Source: Gammaproteobacteria bacterium (GTDB taxonomy: Bacteria > Pseudomonadota > Gammaproteobacteria > UBA9214). Taken from it: a DNA stretch of 7,622 nucleotides. A model generated the notes under the pieces. It had not been told where the DNA came from, did not search any database, and was given only the letters and a program-made list of their open reading frames with translations. The position numbers were made by a program, and so were the translations under genes. Below, in pieces: positions 5,663-7,622 of this stretch; positions within the stretch are counted from its first letter, which is position 1; each line of letters starts with the position of its first letter. The stretch lies in the NCBI GenBank assembly GCA_030635865.1, contig DAOVYA010000065.1:1-7622 (forward strand). The letters run 5' to 3'.

Positions 5663-7622
5663 ATGATTGCAGCAAAGAAGATCGTGGACATGAAGATTCT
5701 GCGGGGGCTTGTGCCGCTGAATACGCTGTCCCAGGTGCGTTTTGAAGAGATATCGAAAAAAATCATAATTGAAGAGGTCCGGGCGGGTAAATACCTGTTT
5801 CGTATTGGTGACCGCGATAACCAGACTGTATATCTGCTGGGTGGGGAAGTTAACCTGCTTGATGGCAAGCGTAAGTTTTCCGCCGTGATCAAGGCCGACT
5901 CTAACAAGAGCCATTACCCGATAGCCGCTGCACAGCCGCGTGCCTTGTCAGCACGAGCGGTGAAGAAATGCGTGGTCGCCCGTATTGATTCCAGCCTGCT
6001 GGAGGCATTCCTGTCCTGGGACCAGTCAAACAACACAGAGGCGGTTGCTATTGACGCTGATGAGAATGAAGACTGGATGACGCGCATGCTTCAATCCCGG
6101 GCATTCGAAAAGATACCGCCTGCAAAAATCCAGCAACTGTTACTGAAGATGGATACCATTCAGCTCAAGGCTGATGATACTGTCATCAAACAAGGTGATG
6201 CCGGGGACTATTTCTACACCATCAAGAGCGGCAAATGCGCCGTAACCTACAAGGATACGCCGCAAGCTGATGACCAGCTGCTGGCCGAACTCTCCGAAGG
6301 CGACAGTTTTGGCGAAGATGCACTGGTCTCTGATATAAAACGCAATGCCACGGTATCCATGCTGACCGATGGGGAGTTAATGCGCCTGGCCAAGCAGGAT
6401 TTCATTGACCTCCTGCAAAAACCATTGATTCGTTATGTCGATTTTGAAAAAGCCGCGGTAATGGTTGATGAAGGGGCCGTATGGATAGATGTCAGAACCG
6501 CTGATGAATATGACAACGGTGTCCTTGAGGATAGTGTAAATATCCCGCTTTCCTCGCTACGCGCGAAGATGCCTGAGCTGGTATTAAATCATCTTTATAT
6601 TATCTGCTGTGATACCGGTGTGCATAGTGCCTCTGCGGCATTTACCCTGAGTCACAAGGGGTTTGACGTGTATGTTCTGCAGGGCGGATTAGAGGCCGCA
6701 CCGGACAGTTCACCGGCAGATCCGGAAATTGCAGCCGGGATTGGCGGGTTCGAACAACAGATCACTGCACTGAATGACCAGAAGCAGCAGCTGGAATCCG
6801 GGCTGGCCGGGGCGCATGAACAGCAAGCATCACTTGAACAGCAAATGGCCGAGCTGAAGAAACTTCATGAGCAGGACAAGCAGCAACATGCGAGGGATGC
6901 TGAAGAACATGAGCGTTCAGCGGCAGCATTGGAGGATGAAGCCAGGCAGCTGGAAGTCAGCAGCGGCAAACAGGAGGAAAAGCGTGACAAGCTGTTGGCT
7001 GACAAGCAGGCAGCAGCTGAGGCGCTGGACAGGCAAATGCAGGAATGGGACAGGGAGCGGGCCCTGTTCATAGCAGGGAATGAAGAGACACAGCAGCGTA
7101 TTGCAGGGCTCCAGGAGCAGCTTGAGCAGGCCGGCGAGAGGAACAGCCGGGACAAGTCCATGGTTCTGGGAGACCTGGAAGCCGTACAGAAAGAGCGTGA
7201 CAGTTTGCAGCAGGAGATTGATACGTTAAATGCACAGCTTGCAACTGTGGCCGGCAGTGCTGATGAACAAATAGAGGACCTACAGGCGCAGTTGGAAGCC
7301 GGGCAACTGCAGTTTGAAAAAGAGCGTGACAGTTTGCAGCAGGAACTGGGATCGGCAGTGGATGCTGCTGCAGGCAAGCAGCAGAAGATTGATGCGTTAG
7401 ACGCACAGATTGCAAGTGTGACCGGCAGTGCTGATGAGCACACGCAGGTCCTGCAGGCCCAGTTGGAAACCGGGCGCCAGCAGCTTGAAGAGCTGGAGCG
7501 GCAAGCAGCCGACAGGCTGGCGCAGTTAAATAATATGCAAGATGAAATGGCCTCGATGAAGATAGCTGAATCCAGGCTTGAACAGGAAGCGGTGCTGCTT
7601 CATGAGCAAAAGGAAAAACTCC
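5663..7622 (+). CDS. Cyclic nucleotide-binding / rhodanese / coiled-coil protein (3' end outside window)
   Basis: Open for 653 codons with no stop before the window end. Residues about 14-130 form a degenerate cNMP-binding-like domain: the fold is suggested by KYLFRIGDRDNQTVYLLGGEV, but no GE...R phosphate cassette is present. Residues about 148-250 are a second cNMP domain with an intact cassette, FGEDAL (Glu218) and RNATV (Arg227), so it could bind cAMP or cGMP. Residues about 258-345 are a rhodanese domain: WIDVRTADEY, then the loop CDTGVHS with catalytic-type Cys316, preceded by Cys315. From about 355 onward it is Gln/Glu/Lys/Ala-rich coiled coil. No signal peptide or membrane segment is seen, so it is probably cytoplasmic. 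The ATG at 5663 is preferred because no other standard start codon lies between it and the upstream stop (TAG at 5558); ATG 5690 is the alternative. GGGAA ten bases before is a weak ribosome site. cNMP-rhodanese proteins are known in gammaproteobacteria; the long coil is unusual. Confidence 0.88.
   Translation, partial: MIAAKKIVDMKILRGLVPLNTLSQVRFEEISKKIIIEEVRAGKYLFRIGDRDNQTVYLLGGEVNLLDGKRKFSAVIKADSNKSHYPIAAAQPRALSARAVKKCVVARIDSSLLEAFLSWDQSNNTEAVAIDADENEDWMTRMLQSRAFEKIPPAKIQQLLLKMDTIQLKADDTVIKQGDAGDYFYTIKSGKCAVTYKDTPQADDQLLAELSEGDSFGEDALVSDIKRNATVSMLTDGELMRLAKQDFIDLLQKPLIRYVDFEKAAVMVDEGAVWIDVRTADEYDNGVLEDSVNIPLSSLRAKMPELVLNHLYIICCDTGVHSASAAFTLSHKGFDVYVLQGGLEAAPDSSPADPEIAAGIGGFEQQITALNDQKQQLESGLAGAHEQQASLEQQMAELKKLHEQDKQQHARDAEEHERSAAALEDEARQLEVSSGKQEEKRDKLLADKQAAAEALDRQMQEWDRERALFIAGNEETQQRIAGLQEQLEQAGERNSRDKSMVLGDLEAVQKERDSLQQEIDTLNAQLATVAGSADEQIEDLQAQLEAGQLQFEKERDSLQQELGSAVDAAAGKQQKIDALDAQIASVTGSADEHTQVLQAQLETGRQQLEELERQAADRLAQLNNMQDEMASMKIAESRLEQEAVLLHEQKEKL
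7190..7480 (+). repeat. Internal duplication in the coiled-coil coding region
   Basis: A 26-nt segment beginning AAAGAGCGTGACAG is identical at 7190-7215 and 7319-7344, a 129-nt (43-codon) offset. A second matching block, starting ATTGAT at 7217 and 7388 (171-nt offset), encodes IDTLNAQLATVAGSADE and IDALDAQIASVTGSADE. The second unit therefore carries a 42-nt (14-codon) in-frame addition, all offsets keeping the reading frame. Confidence 0.85.

Noticed and set aside
6865..7443. 192-codon minus-strand frame rich in Ser, Cys and Ala
   Set aside because: It is the antisense shadow of the coiled-coil coding region; its composition follows directly from the CAG/GAG/GCA-rich sense strand.

Overview
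The window looks like chromosomal DNA of a gammaproteobacterium. A gspA-gspB (exeAB) pair of the type II secretion system, an HspQ heat-shock protein, a SlyD-type prolyl isomerase, a proteobacterial TerB-like protein and a cyclic-nucleotide-binding/rhodanese protein together suggest an environmental, perhaps sulfur-oxidising or otherwise chemotrophic, lineage. The exact genus cannot be read from this stretch. Base composition is moderately GC-rich and there is no sign of a plasmid, phage or insertion sequence.

Layout. 1-240 carries imperfect palindromic intergenic repeats (one copy cut by the window start, one complete), and 241-462 holds no convincing gene. 463-2926 (+) is a tightly coupled gspA-gspB operon. 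It converges, with only 7 bp between stop codons, on a SlyD-type FKBP isomerase (2934-3413, -). That gene is divergent from hspQ (3502-3813, +), and the 88-bp gap contains overlapping -10 hexamers on both strands. A third copy of the palindromic repeat, inverted relative to the first two, sits between hspQ and a TerB-like gene (3945-4397, +). 4398-4612 is a repeat-rich non-coding spacer. It is followed by an intrinsic terminator serving a minus-strand HU-like histone gene (4667-5020) with a lysine-rich N-terminal tail, a strong ribosome binding site and a readable promoter. 5101-5662 is a long spacer with no convincing gene. From 5663 to the window end runs an open, incomplete gene (653 codons so far). 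It has two cyclic-nucleotide-binding-like domains (the first degenerate), a rhodanese domain with its catalytic cysteine, and a very long coiled coil with an internal duplication.

How the genes relate. GspA and GspB act together in the inner membrane/periplasm to let the secretin of type II secretion assemble through the peptidoglycan. SlyD and HspQ are both protein-quality-control factors, and their divergent arrangement from one short promoter region would suit co-expression. The other genes look like independent units. The feature furthest from the ordinary is the cNMP/rhodanese/coiled-coil protein: a sensor head (nucleotide plus sulfur or redox chemistry) on what seems to be a long structural or scaffolding rod. 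No complete new defence or mobile system is visible.
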